A stretch of 64,000 nucleotides of DNA from Brevibacillus sp051967035 (GTDB lineage Bacteria > Bacillota > Bacilli > Brevibacillales > Brevibacillaceae), in NCBI RefSeq assembly GCF_051967035.1, contig NZ_JBQCKK010000004.1, positions 124,001 through 188,000 of the forward strand, written 5' to 3'. Under the pieces are notes generated by a model. The model saw only the letters and a list, made by a program, of their open reading frames with translations, made no database searches and was not told where the DNA came from. The position numbers were made by a program, and so were the translations under genes. Shown here piece by piece: positions 32,403 through 40,678 of this stretch (its first letter is position 1; each line of letters opens with the position of its first letter).

Positions 32403-33212
32403 TTACGCATTGTCCGCCAGCGTAAGGTAATGCTGCAACTCTTCGTAAAAAGTCGGGTTGCAAGCCATCACGCTGCTTTTTTGGTTGTAGGGAAGCGGAG
32501 TGCCCATCATGGTCGTCACCCGGCCGCCTGCTTCTTCCACAATGATTCGTCCAGCCCCGAAATCCCACGCATTGAGCGAAAGGCTCACGTACCCATCCAG
32601 TCTTCCTGCCGCAACATAGGCCATCTCCAGTGCGGCACTGCCCAGAAGACGCATGCCGCGCACTTTTCCCGCGAGCTTTTTTACGATCAGGTCAATGCCC
32701 ATTTGCTCGGCGCGCTTGTTCCAAAAAACACTCGTACACAAAAGCGCTTCTTCCAGACTGACTGTGCGGTCCAGATGAAGCGGGCGGTCATTCAAATACG
32801 CCCCCTCGCCTTTCACGGCGTAAAACAGTTCATCGCGCGAAGGATCGTAGACCACGCCGACGAGACCCTCTCCCTTATGATAAACGGCAATGGAAACGGA
32901 AAAGTTGATCTGCTGATGCACAAAGTTGGTCGTACCATCGATCGGGTCAATGACCCACAACGTCTCGTACTGGGCAGGGTCTTTCGTAAAGGTGCTCTCT
33001 TCCCCCAAAATCCCGTGATCCGGAAAACGCTGCAAAATCATGCTGACGACATGCTTCTCCACTTCTTTATCTACGGCCGTGACAAGATCGGAGGCAGACG
33101 TCTTATATTCGACGGTAAAAGGCTCCTTCATTCGTTTCAGACTCAGCTCACCCGCTGAACGGGCGCATTGCAGAGCCAGCTCTTTTAGCGCCGCCAGAGT
33201 TGATGCTTGCAC
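32403..33212 (-). CDS. Inositol monophosphatase family protein (SuhB-like)
   Basis: A 269-residue metal-dependent phosphatase with the full set of motifs: LGEES near residue 70, WVIDPIDGTTNFVH near 86 and AWDFGAG near 212 (the usual AAG is GAG here). It is closer to classical inositol-1-phosphatase/SuhB than the protein at 1412-2233. The GTG at 33212 has AGGTGG eight bases upstream and is preferred to the GTG at 33224. Probable substrates are inositol-1-phosphate or related sugar phosphates. It has its own promoter. Confidence 0.88.
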   Translation of the reverse strand: MQASTLAALKELALQCARSAGELSLKRMKEPFTVEYKTSASDLVTAVDKEVEKHVVSMILQRFPDHGILGEESTFTKDPAQYETLWVIDPIDGTTNFVHQQINFSVSIAVYHKGEGLVGVVYDPSRDELFYAVKGEGAYLNDRPLHLDRTVSLEEALLCTSVFWNKRAEQMGIDLIVKKLAGKVRGMRLLGSAALEMAYVAAGRLDGYVSLSLNAWDFGAGRIIVEEAGGRVTTMMGTPLPYNQKSSVMACNPTFYEELQHYLTLADNA

Positions 33213-33256
33213 GCATATCGCCACCTAAACCTTGACTTTTCTCTTTAGTGTACCAT

Positions 33257-33285
33257 ACTTTACCTGCGGTTACACCACACGTCAA
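33257..33285 (-). promoter_or_regulatory. Promoter of the SuhB-like gene
   Basis: TTGACG, 17 bases, TAAAGT. An overlapping extended -10 (TGGTACACT) is also present. Confidence 0.6.
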
Positions 33286-33326
33286 GCAAGCGGGGTTGTT
33301 CTGAATTCCCCAGGGTCGTCCCGGAA

Positions 33327-33391
33327 CAAAAAAAGTCCCCACCCGTCAGCAACTGACGAGCGAGGCACCCTGTTTTAGGGAGGGGCAGACT
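33327..33391 (-). terminator. Terminator of the cstA-ybdD unit
   Basis: A long outer stem (AGTCTGCCCC with GGTGGGGACT) holds an inner CGTCAG-TTG-CTGACG hairpin and ends in seven T on the minus strand. Confidence 0.75.
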
Positions 33392-33602
33392 AGCAGCAGC
33401 GCGTCACCCCGCCTTTTTCAAACCGTTCGCGCAGAGCGTACATGTAATACTCGCGCTCCGTCATCGGGAAAATGCCTGGAGCGCCGTGCGTTTCGTACCA
33501 ATGCTGGAGGTAACGATCGTAGTCGGGCATGCCGAAAACCGTTTTGATCGCCGAACTGACTCGCCGCATCGCCTTGCGCAGCTCTCTCCACTTTCTCTTC
33601 AT
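33390..33602 (-). CDS. ybdD: YbdD/YjiX family protein (DUF466)
   Basis: A 70-residue protein with FGMPDYDRYLQHW, PMTEREYYMYALRERFE and the diagnostic C-terminal Cys-Cys (GGVTRCC). YbdD/YjiX proteins always accompany CstA/BtsT transporters and are proposed to assist them; the mechanism is unknown. The ATG overlaps the cstA stop (ATGA), so it is made in ratio to the transporter. Confidence 0.93.
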   Translation of the reverse strand: MKRKWRELRKAMRRVSSAIKTVFGMPDYDRYLQHWYETHGAPGIFPMTEREYYMYALRERFEKGGVTRCC

Positions 33603-35689
33603 GCGACATGATGTCCTTTTTCGTCAATGACAGGCCCTTTGGACTGGACGTACGGCGACTCGTACAGCGGGTACTGCTTGCCGCGCAAAATGTTGATCCA
33701 CACCCGCGCTCCGTCGAGAATGATGCCGACCATGATGACCATGAAGATGGCGCAAACCGCTGCGTCGATCTGGTCGTTCAGGATCATTTTTTGCGCGGCC
33801 TCGACCGTCTTTACCCCTTGCGGCAGCGTTCCGGCGTCCAGCGCCTTTTGGAAGGCGTCCGCATGGGCGAGGAATCCGATTTTCGGATCAGCATGGAACA
33901 GCTTTTGCCATCCTGCCGTCAGCGTAGCCGCTGTCAGCCAGGCCATCGGGACGAGAGTGACCCACGAATAGGCCGCCTTGCCCATTTTGAAAATCAAGGT
34001 CGTGCCGACGGTAAAGGCGATGGCGGCGAGCATCTGGTTGGCGATGCCGAACAGCGGCCACAGGGTGTAAATACCGCCGAGCGGGTCCATGACGCCTTGC
34101 AGCAGGAAGTAGCCCCACCCGAACGTAATGATGGCCGAGCCGATCAAGTTCCCCGGCAGCCAGTTGACCTGCTTCATTTTCGGAATGACGTTGCCGAGCA
34201 TGTCTTGCACCATGAATCGGCCTACGCGTGTTCCCGCGTCAATCGTGGTTAAAATGAAAACGGCTTCGAACAGGATAGCAAAGTGGTACCAGAATGCCAT
34301 CAGCGCTTTTCCGCCCAAAATGCCGGAGAAGATCGTCGCCATCCCGATGGCCAGCGACGGAGCTCCGCCTGTCCGGGAGAGAACCGTCTTCTCCTGGATG
34401 TCATTGGCGAGTGTCGTCAACTGGTCAGGAGTAACCGTAAAGCCCCAGCCGTTTATCGTCGCGGCGGCCGTTGCTGCGTCCACGCCGATGACGGCTGCCG
34501 GAGAGTTGATGGCAAAATAAACGCCTGGCGTCAACACACATGCTGCAATCAACGCCATGATCGCCACACCGGACTCCATCAGCATCCCGCCGTAGCCGAT
34601 CAGCGGCGCATGCGATTCTTTTGCGATCATCTTCGGTGTCGTACCGGACGAGACGAGCGCGTGGAAGCCTGATACCGCCCCGCAGGCAATCGTAATGAAC
34701 AAGAACGGGAACAAATTACCGGCAAACACAGGGCCTGTCCCGTCAATAAACTTGGTCAGCGCAGGCATGTGCAGCGGAGGCAGCGTCAGCACGATCCCTA
34801 CGGCCAGTACGGCGATCGTCCCGACCTTCAAAAACGAGCTGAGGTAATCGCGCGGTGCCAAGAGCAGCCAGACAGGCAAGACAGACGCGATGAAGCCGTA
34901 AATGATAATCATCCAGGCGAGTTGCACCTTGCTGAAGGTAAAGGCCGGGCCCCACGTCGGCGAATCTGCTACCAGCTGCCCCAGCCAGAGGGAGAAGAAC
35001 AGCAGCGCCAGACCGATCAGCGAGCCTTCCATTACCCGTCCCGGACGAATGTAGCGCATGTACAGCCCCATCAATACCGCAATCGGCAGCGTCATGAAAA
35101 TCGTAAAGGTAGCCCACGGGGATTCCGCAAGCGCATTCACTACTACCATCGCCAAAACGGCAATCAAAATGACCATAATCGCAATAATTCCGACCAAGGC
35201 GAGCACGCCGCCAACCGGCCCGATCTCTTCCTTGGCAATCTGCCCCAACGTCTTCCCGTTGCGGCGCATCGAACCGAACAAAATGATAAAGTCCTGTACC
35301 GCTCCGCCGATCACGACCCCGACGATAATCCAGATCGTCCCCGGCAAATACCCCATCTGGGCAGCCAGGGTCGGACCTACCAGCGGCCCTGCTCCGGCAA
35401 TCGCGGCGAAGTGATGCCCGAACAAAATCCATTTGTTCGTCGGCACGAAGTCTTTGCCATCGTTGTTGACTTCTGCGGGTGTGGCGCGGTTGTCATCCAG
35501 CCCCATGATTTTTTTCGCAATAAAACGACTGTAAAAACGGTAGGCAACCGCATACGTACAAAATGCAGCCGTCAGCAACCAGAACGAGTTGACTGACTCT
35601 CCTCGATTGAGCGCGACGATCCCGAAACCAACCGCACCCAAAGCGGCAATCCCGCCCCAAATCAGGAGAGAGAGAAGCCATTTTTTCAT
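33599..35689 (-). CDS. cstA: CstA family pyruvate/peptide transporter
   Basis: A 696-residue, many-helix membrane protein with the CstA core NKWILFGHHFAAIAGAGPLV near residue 84, followed by GPTLAAQMGYLPGTIW and later HALVSSGTTPKMIAKESHA. E. coli CstA and BtsT import pyruvate with H+; peptides have also been proposed. The LytS-type kinase and LytTR regulator lie directly upstream on the same strand, just as BtsS/BtsR control btsT in E. coli, which supports pyruvate as the substrate. Likely upregulated when preferred carbon runs out. Confidence 0.95.
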   Translation of the reverse strand: MKKWLLSLLIWGGIAALGAVGFGIVALNRGESVNSFWLLTAAFCTYAVAYRFYSRFIAKKIMGLDDNRATPAEVNNDGKDFVPTNKWILFGHHFAAIAGAGPLVGPTLAAQMGYLPGTIWIIVGVVIGGAVQDFIILFGSMRRNGKTLGQIAKEEIGPVGGVLALVGIIAIMVILIAVLAMVVVNALAESPWATFTIFMTLPIAVLMGLYMRYIRPGRVMEGSLIGLALLFFSLWLGQLVADSPTWGPAFTFSKVQLAWMIIIYGFIASVLPVWLLLAPRDYLSSFLKVGTIAVLAVGIVLTLPPLHMPALTKFIDGTGPVFAGNLFPFLFITIACGAVSGFHALVSSGTTPKMIAKESHAPLIGYGGMLMESGVAIMALIAACVLTPGVYFAINSPAAVIGVDAATAAATINGWGFTVTPDQLTTLANDIQEKTVLSRTGGAPSLAIGMATIFSGILGGKALMAFWYHFAILFEAVFILTTIDAGTRVGRFMVQDMLGNVIPKMKQVNWLPGNLIGSAIITFGWGYFLLQGVMDPLGGIYTLWPLFGIANQMLAAIAFTVGTTLIFKMGKAAYSWVTLVPMAWLTAATLTAGWQKLFHADPKIGFLAHADAFQKALDAGTLPQGVKTVEAAQKMILNDQIDAAVCAIFMVIMVGIILDGARVWINILRGKQYPLYESPYVQSKGPVIDEKGHHVA

Positions 35690-35841
35690 TTCATTCGCCC
35701 CCTTCTATCAATTATCAATACTAAATTTTCAGTTAATTCTTTTTAATCTTAGAAAAAGGTATCATGAAGGAGAGCCTGGCCTAAACAAAAAATGGCTGAA
35801 TCGCACAAAAACAAGCATAAAATGCAGCATATCCGTTTGAG

Positions 35842-35855
35842 CGAAAACGCATACA
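35842..35855. promoter_or_regulatory. Weak cre-like site upstream of cstA
   Basis: CGAAAACGCATACA matches the CcpA consensus TGNAANCGNTNNCA at 8 of the 10 fixed positions on either strand. Bacillus cstA is carbon-repressed, so the site is worth recording, but the match is poor. Confidence 0.25.
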
Positions 35856-35867
35856 ATAGCGGGTAAG

Positions 35868-35912
35868 CCTGCCGCCTCTCTTCGCTTTTCGTGAAGGGAG
35901 GCGGCTTTTTCG
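35868..35912 (+). terminator. Strong hairpin after the LytTR regulator gene
   Basis: GCCGCCTC...GAGGCGGC stem with a TTTT loop, followed by TTTTT on the plus strand. It lies just past the regulator gene, which reads in the minus direction and gets no T-run from it. Confidence 0.65.
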
Positions 35913-35926
35913 TCGTCCGATTCCGC

Positions 35927-36709
35927 TTAAAAGCCCAGCCGCTTTTTCAGCTCCTTCACGACGTTGCGGCTGACGGGCACCTCTGTCTTGCGGCTGTCCT
36001 GCATCACCAGATGAATCGAGCCTTTGAACCAGGGGACAAGCTCAGACGTTTTCGCCAGATTGACGATAAACGCCCGGTGCGTGCGGAAAAACTGCTGGCG
36101 CGACAGGCGGCTCTCCAGCTCTTGCAGGGTAAAGCCGGTGGCGTACTGCTCGCTGTGCGTATAAATGCTCGCGTACCGTCCTTCCAAGGTGGCAAAAACA
36201 ATTTCGTTCGGATCGATCAGCATGATTTTGCCGTTCTTTTCAACAGGGATGCGGCGGGGCTGCTGGTCGGCCAGGACGGCTTGCAGCAGGCTCTGCAGCT
36301 GTTCTTCGGAAAAGCGCGCCGGCTCGGCTGGCGCTTCCAGCTGGCGCAGCATTTTCCGGACGCGGTTCATCGTTTTTTCCAATCTCGCCTCGCTAAACGG
36401 CTTGACGATGTAATCGACCGCCTCTGTTTCAAAGGCGCGAACGGCATGGATCTCATAGGCGCTTGCAAAAATGATGACGGGCGGCCGGACCATCGACTCC
36501 AGCAGCTCCTGCCCCACCTCGACGCCGTCCCGGTCCTGCAAGTGGATGTCCAGGAAGACCGCATCCGGTTCCCGTTGCATGACAGCCTCAATCGCTTCTT
36601 CTCCGCTGGCCGCCTCCCCGATCACCGACACCTCGGGAAACTGCTCCAGCAAATAACGCAGCTCTTCCCGTGCCGGTGCCTCATCATCCACGATGAACAC
36701 TTTTAGCAC
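35927..36709 (-). CDS. LytTR family response regulator
   Basis: About 260 residues: receiver domain with phospho-acceptor Asp54 in AVFLDIHLQ, conserved Lys in YIVKPF, and a C-terminal LytTR DNA-binding domain (EIVFATLEGRYASIYTHS, FRTHRAFIVNLA). Several in-frame GTG codons exist; GTG 36709 sits nine bases after AGGAG and is preferred to 36715. It overlaps the kinase gene by about 26 bases. Cognate to the LytS-type kinase. Likely target is the adjacent cstA operon (inference). I could not find a clear LytTR direct-repeat operator. Confidence 0.92.
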   Translation of the reverse strand: MLKVFIVDDEAPAREELRYLLEQFPEVSVIGEAASGEEAIEAVMQREPDAVFLDIHLQDRDGVEVGQELLESMVRPPVIIFASAYEIHAVRAFETEAVDYIVKPFSEARLEKTMNRVRKMLRQLEAPAEPARFSEEQLQSLLQAVLADQQPRRIPVEKNGKIMLIDPNEIVFATLEGRYASIYTHSEQYATGFTLQELESRLSRQQFFRTHRAFIVNLAKTSELVPWFKGSIHLVMQDSRKTEVPVSRNVVKELKKRLGF

Positions 36710-38411
36710 TAGCACTCACTCCTATTGGCAATTGTATCGTACAGGTTGTCCCTTTCCCCGCGCTGCTTCGGATGACGATTCCATACGGCTCGCCGTAAAT
36801 CGAAGCGAGTCGGCTTCTCACATTGGACAGGCCGATTCCGGACAGACGCCGCCGATCGCCTGTTTGCGTCTGGGCGAGCAAAAACGGGTCGGTGTCCATG
36901 CCTACCCCGTCGTCCGCCACCGTCAGTTCGAGCGTATCCTGCTGAACCCTTCGTGCGCGAATCTTGACCGTGCCTCCTTCCCGCTTGGGCAACAGCCCAT
37001 GCTTGACAGCATTTTCCACAAGCGGTTGCAGAATCAGGCCGGGTACCGTATACCGTTCCACGCCAGGCTCGATGTCGTATTCCACATGCAGCTTATCGCC
37101 AAAACGCGCCCGTTCGATGGCCAAATACGCCTCGATATGCTCCAGCTCTCCGGCCAGGCTGACATAGCCGCCGGAATCGTGCAGGTTGCGGCGAAAATAT
37201 TCGCTGAGATGGATCAGCAGCTCACGCGCCTGCTCGGGACGAAAGCGGATAAACGACACAATCGTATTGAGCGCATTGAACAAAAAATGCGGGTTGATCT
37301 GCGCATGTAGCGCTTTGATCTCCGCGTCTGCGAGCAGCCGCGACTGCTTTTCCAGCTCGGCCAGCTCCAGTTGGGTGGAAATCAGATTCCCCAAGCCGCG
37401 CACCAGCTCCAGATCGACGGCCGAGAGCATGCGCGAACGATCCTGATACAGCTTGAGCACGCCCGCGACCTCCCGCCTGCGCATCAGCGGAATGATAATC
37501 GCATAACGCAAGGGGCAATTCGTCTCTGTGCAGCCGATCTCCTCTTTGGTCCGGGCGATCATCAGCTTCTTATTCTCCAGCACTTCCTTGGTCGCCTTGG
37601 TGGAGATGCCTTCTCCCACCACATGGTGCGATGCGCCTGCGCCAACATGAGCCAGCACGCAGCGCGTATCGGTAATCGCCACAGCAGCGACCCGTGTCGT
37701 GCGCAAAATTTCCTCCGCCACCTTTTGCGCGGATTCGTAGGTCAATCCTTCGCGCAAATAGGAGAGCGTCTTGTCCGCTACCTGCATGGTCCGCTGCGCC
37801 TGAAGCGCACCGATCCGATCTTCTTCCTTTTTCACCAGGTCAATAATGATAATCAGGATGGCGATACCAAGCGAATTGACGACAGACATCGGAACGCTGA
37901 TCGATTGCACGAGAGCAAGCGCGTCCGCGTAAGGTCGAGCCACGAGCAAAATAATGCTCATCTGCATCCATTCCGCCAAAAAACCTACGACCAGCGCGGT
38001 AGTCCAGCCGATTTCCTGGTTGCGGTTGCGGCGAAACCGGTAGATCAGTCCGGCGATCACGCCTTCGCTGATCGTGGAGATCGTGCAGGCCAGGTCGGTG
38101 AAGCCGCCCAGCGAATAGCGGTGAATGCCGGCGACAAGGCCCGTCATCAGCCCGACCCAGGGGCCTGCCAGCAACCCGGCTACGACCGTGCCAATGACGC
38201 GGGAATTGGCGATCGCGTCCTGATACCAGATGCCGTTGTAGGTCCCGAGAATCGAAATCGCGGAAAAGATCAGGACCATGACGGCCTTTTCCCGCCAGGT
38301 TGCCTGCTGGTTCAGGATGCTGCGGAACGCCCGCACCCGCGTAAACAGCAAGGCGGCTACAATCAGGACAGCCGTCCGCTCCGCCAGGGATATCATCAAA
38401 GACATGTTCAT
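36684..38411 (-). CDS. LytS/BtsS-type sensor histidine kinase
   Basis: A 575-residue kinase: 5TM-LYT sensor module (residues about 1-195, with AGIHRYSLGGFTDLAC near 94-110), a GAF domain at about 215-345, a phospho-acceptor region with His375 in AQINPHFLFNALNTI, and an ATPase domain (LVENAVKHGL, then DDGVGMD). The same architecture senses pyruvate in E. coli BtsS and B. subtilis LytS. The start is ATG 38411 behind GAGGGTGAG, not the more distal ATG. First gene of the signalling pair. Confidence 0.93.
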   Translation of the reverse strand: MNMSLMISLAERTAVLIVAALLFTRVRAFRSILNQQATWREKAVMVLIFSAISILGTYNGIWYQDAIANSRVIGTVVAGLLAGPWVGLMTGLVAGIHRYSLGGFTDLACTISTISEGVIAGLIYRFRRNRNQEIGWTTALVVGFLAEWMQMSIILLVARPYADALALVQSISVPMSVVNSLGIAILIIIIDLVKKEEDRIGALQAQRTMQVADKTLSYLREGLTYESAQKVAEEILRTTRVAAVAITDTRCVLAHVGAGASHHVVGEGISTKATKEVLENKKLMIARTKEEIGCTETNCPLRYAIIIPLMRRREVAGVLKLYQDRSRMLSAVDLELVRGLGNLISTQLELAELEKQSRLLADAEIKALHAQINPHFLFNALNTIVSFIRFRPEQARELLIHLSEYFRRNLHDSGGYVSLAGELEHIEAYLAIERARFGDKLHVEYDIEPGVERYTVPGLILQPLVENAVKHGLLPKREGGTVKIRARRVQQDTLELTVADDGVGMDTDPFLLAQTQTGDRRRLSGIGLSNVRSRLASIYGEPYGIVIRSSAGKGTTCTIQLPIGVSASAKSVHRG

Positions 38412-38542
38412 CGGCTCACCCTCTTCGCACACTTCCGGGCCCGCTCGGTCAGCAGCTGCCCTTTGCTCCATTATCTCCAGCGGGCAAAGCGGTGGTCAAG
38501 CCAATTGTCAGAGTAGGCAGAACAGGGTCCGGGACAGCAACA

Positions 38543-38590
38543 AAAGCCGCCTGCTGTACGCCTAACGTACAACAGACGGCTTTTCCTGAT
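38543..38590. terminator. Bidirectional hairpin downstream of hpd
   Basis: AAAAGCCG.CTG.TGTACG pairs with its complement over TTAGG; T-runs on both sides. It ends hpd and isolates it from the kinase gene. Confidence 0.75.
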
Positions 38591-38602
38591 GAGATGTGCG
38601 CG

Positions 38603-39694
38603 TTACAGGTTGCCTCGACGCTCCTGCTCGCGCTCCAGCGCTTCGAACAGCGCCTTGAAGTTGCCGTTGCCAAAGCCGCGGGCTCCTTTGCGCTGGATGA
38701 TTTCGATGAACAGCGTCGGGCGGTCTACGATCGGCTTGCTGAACAGTTGCAGCAGGTAGCCTTCATCGTCGCGGTCGACCAGGACACCCAGCTTTTTCAG
38801 CGCTTCGATATCCTCGTCGATTTCGCCTACGCGCTCCTTCAAGTCCTCGTAGTAGGTGTCGGGCACCGTGAGGAAGTCTACGCCGTTTTCACGCAGTTTC
38901 GAGACGGTGTGGATGATATCGTTGGTCAAAATCGCGATATGCTGCACGCCAGGCCCCTTGTAAAACTCCAGAAACTCCTGGATTTGCGATTTGCGGCGGC
39001 CTTCTGCCGGCTCGTTGATCGGGAACTTGATGCGGCCTGTACCGTTCTGCATCACTTTGGACATCAGCGCCGAATATTCGGTGGAAATGTCGTCCTCGCT
39101 GAAGTTTTGCACAGCCGTAAAGCCCATGACCCGCTGATAATAGCCCACCCATTCATCCATGACTTCCACGTTTCCAACGATGTGGTCGATTCCGATCAGT
39201 CCGGTGCTCTCGCCTTTTACCGGAGACTCGTAGGCGGAATAGCCGGGCAGGAAAGGACCGTTGTACTGTTTCCGTTCGATAAAGGAGTGCACGTTCTCGC
39301 CGTATGTTCCGATCACTGCTTTTTTCACGGTGCCGAATTCATCGGTGTATTCGGTCGGTTCCATAATCGGGATCGCACCGCGCGAAACCGCCTCGCGGTA
39401 CGCCTGCTCACAGTCGTCCACGCGCAGGGCCACGTCTTTCACGCCGTCTCCGTGCTTCTTCACGAATTCCGCGATCGGGCTGTCAGGCGTCAAAGCGCCG
39501 CTGATGACAAAGGTCATGTGCTTTTGCTTCAACACGTAGGACACCTTTTCGCGCGAGCCTGTTTCCAGTCCGGCATACGCGACCGGTTCAAAGCCGAACG
39601 CCTTGGTGAAATAATGCATCGCCTGTTTGGCATTCCCCACGTAAAACTCCAGATAGTCCCAGTCCTGAATCGGGAAAAAATCGGTGTTGCTCAT
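38603..39694 (-). CDS. hpd: 4-hydroxyphenylpyruvate dioxygenase
   Basis: A 363-residue Fe(II) enzyme that turns 4-hydroxyphenylpyruvate into homogentisate in tyrosine breakdown (also the first step toward tocopherol- or pyomelanin-type products). The metal triad is visible: His171 in GIDHIVGNV, His252 in GVQHIAIL and Glu331 in LFIEIIQRKG. The C-terminal helix GFGNGNFKALFEALEREQ is the lid of the active site. No other tyrosine-catabolic gene lies next to it. Two cre-like sites sit upstream. Confidence 0.96.
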   Translation of the reverse strand: MSNTDFFPIQDWDYLEFYVGNAKQAMHYFTKAFGFEPVAYAGLETGSREKVSYVLKQKHMTFVISGALTPDSPIAEFVKKHGDGVKDVALRVDDCEQAYREAVSRGAIPIMEPTEYTDEFGTVKKAVIGTYGENVHSFIERKQYNGPFLPGYSAYESPVKGESTGLIGIDHIVGNVEVMDEWVGYYQRVMGFTAVQNFSEDDISTEYSALMSKVMQNGTGRIKFPINEPAEGRRKSQIQEFLEFYKGPGVQHIAILTNDIIHTVSKLRENGVDFLTVPDTYYEDLKERVGEIDEDIEALKKLGVLVDRDDEGYLLQLFSKPIVDRPTLFIEIIQRKGARGFGNGNFKALFEALEREQERRGNL

Positions 39695-39779
39695 TTGCCT
39701 ACCCCTCCGCTTTCTTCTCTCTTTGATTATTGTCAGTTTTTTGTGAATTGCGGTGATTTTTCGTTACCTTGAGATTACA

Positions 39780-39793
39780 TGGAAAGCGCTTCC
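39780..39793. promoter_or_regulatory. cre-like site 1 in the hpd / methyltransferase intergenic region
   Basis: TGGAAAGCGCTTCC is a near-palindromic match to the CcpA operator (only the last base deviates from TGNAANCGNTNNCA). Confidence 0.5.
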
Positions 39794-39824
39794 GCATGCA
39801 AGAACACGAAATAACGCGAAAACG

Positions 39825-39838
39825 CGCAAACGCTTTCA
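39825..39838. promoter_or_regulatory. cre-like site 2 in the hpd / methyltransferase intergenic region
   Basis: CGCAAACGCTTTCA matches the CcpA operator at all fixed positions but the first. It lies 45 bases from site 1. Confidence 0.45.
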
Positions 39839-39883
39839 ACGGTGAAAGCATGCGTGATTTACGTACGCAATCGAGCGCCCGCC

Positions 39884-39892
39884 TGGTACAAT
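39884..39892 (+). promoter_or_regulatory. Extended -10 promoter of the methyltransferase gene
   Basis: TGGTACAAT, 34 bases before the start codon, with no clear -35. Confidence 0.5.
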
Positions 39893-39926
39893 AGAGCCAG
39901 CGCAATCCGATCAGGAGGTGGGAAAG

Positions 39927-40619
39927 TTGGCAGGTTCATGGAGTCAGGAAGCAGCCAGGCAGTGGGATTCGTTTGCCGCCGACTGGCGCAGAAGAAGCGA
40001 GCAGATGTGGGAAAAAGGCAGCCGCCGGACGATCCTCCCGTTTTTGCTGCGGCACGTCTCCCCCGGGCAGGGACCGATTCTCGACGCTGGCTGCGGAGAT
40101 GGCTATGCGAGCTGCAAGCTGGCCGAACTCGGCTATACAGTGGAAGGGATCGACATTGCCGGGGAAATGATTCGCCTTGCACAGGAACGGAGAACCCCTT
40201 TCCCGGAACGTGTTCATTTTCAGACAGCCGATGTCAGCAAGTTGCCGTTTGCCGATGACACATTTGCAGCCGGGCTGTCCATCAATGTCGTGGAATTCAC
40301 CCCTGCTCCGTTGAAAGCTTTGCGGGAGCTGCGCCGCGTACTTGCGCCGGGAGGGATTCTCGTCCTCGGCATTTTGGGTCCGACAGCGGGACCTCGCGCC
40401 CACAGCTATCGGCGGCTGTACGAGGAGCAGACGATTCAAAACACGATGATGCCGTGGGAAGCCAAGCAGCTTGCCACAGAAAACGGCTTCGTGCTGCTTG
40501 CGGAGGAGCCGGTGTACAAGGAAGGCGTGACACCGGATATCGCGGGGCGCTTGAGCGTGGAGTTGCGGGAGGCAGTCAGCTTTTTGACCTTGTTCGCCCT
40601 GCAAAAGCAAACCGACTGA
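39927..40619 (+). CDS. Class I SAM-dependent methyltransferase
   Basis: A 230-residue methyltransferase 11-type protein: SAM motif I ILDAGCGDGYASCKLAELGY near residues 50-69, acidic end of strand 2 (VEGIDIAGEM), motif II DVSKLPFADDTFAAGLSINV and motif III LAPGGILVLGIL. Substrate unknown. The open frame begins at GTG 39918, but that codon is part of the AGGAGG site; TTG 39927 is eight bases downstream and is the likely start. Confidence 0.88.
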   Translation: MAGSWSQEAARQWDSFAADWRRRSEQMWEKGSRRTILPFLLRHVSPGQGPILDAGCGDGYASCKLAELGYTVEGIDIAGEMIRLAQERRTPFPERVHFQTADVSKLPFADDTFAAGLSINVVEFTPAPLKALRELRRVLAPGGILVLGILGPTAGPRAHSYRRLYEEQTIQNTMMPWEAKQLATENGFVLLAEEPVYKEGVTPDIAGRLSVELREAVSFLTLFALQKQTD

Positions 40620-40628
40620 TGCCATCGA

Positions 40629-40673
40629 CAAAAGGCCGCTGGAACCCAAAACGGGCGATCCGGCGGCCTTTTG
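40629..40673. terminator. Bidirectional terminator
   Basis: CAAAAGGCCGC pairs with GCGGCCTTTTG around a 20-base inner arm, between convergent genes. Confidence 0.8.
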
Positions 40674-40678
40674 TCTGT

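Noticed and set aside
35690..35926. LytTR direct-repeat operator for cstA
   Set aside because: I looked for paired 9-base imperfect repeats at about 12-base spacing and found none I would defend.
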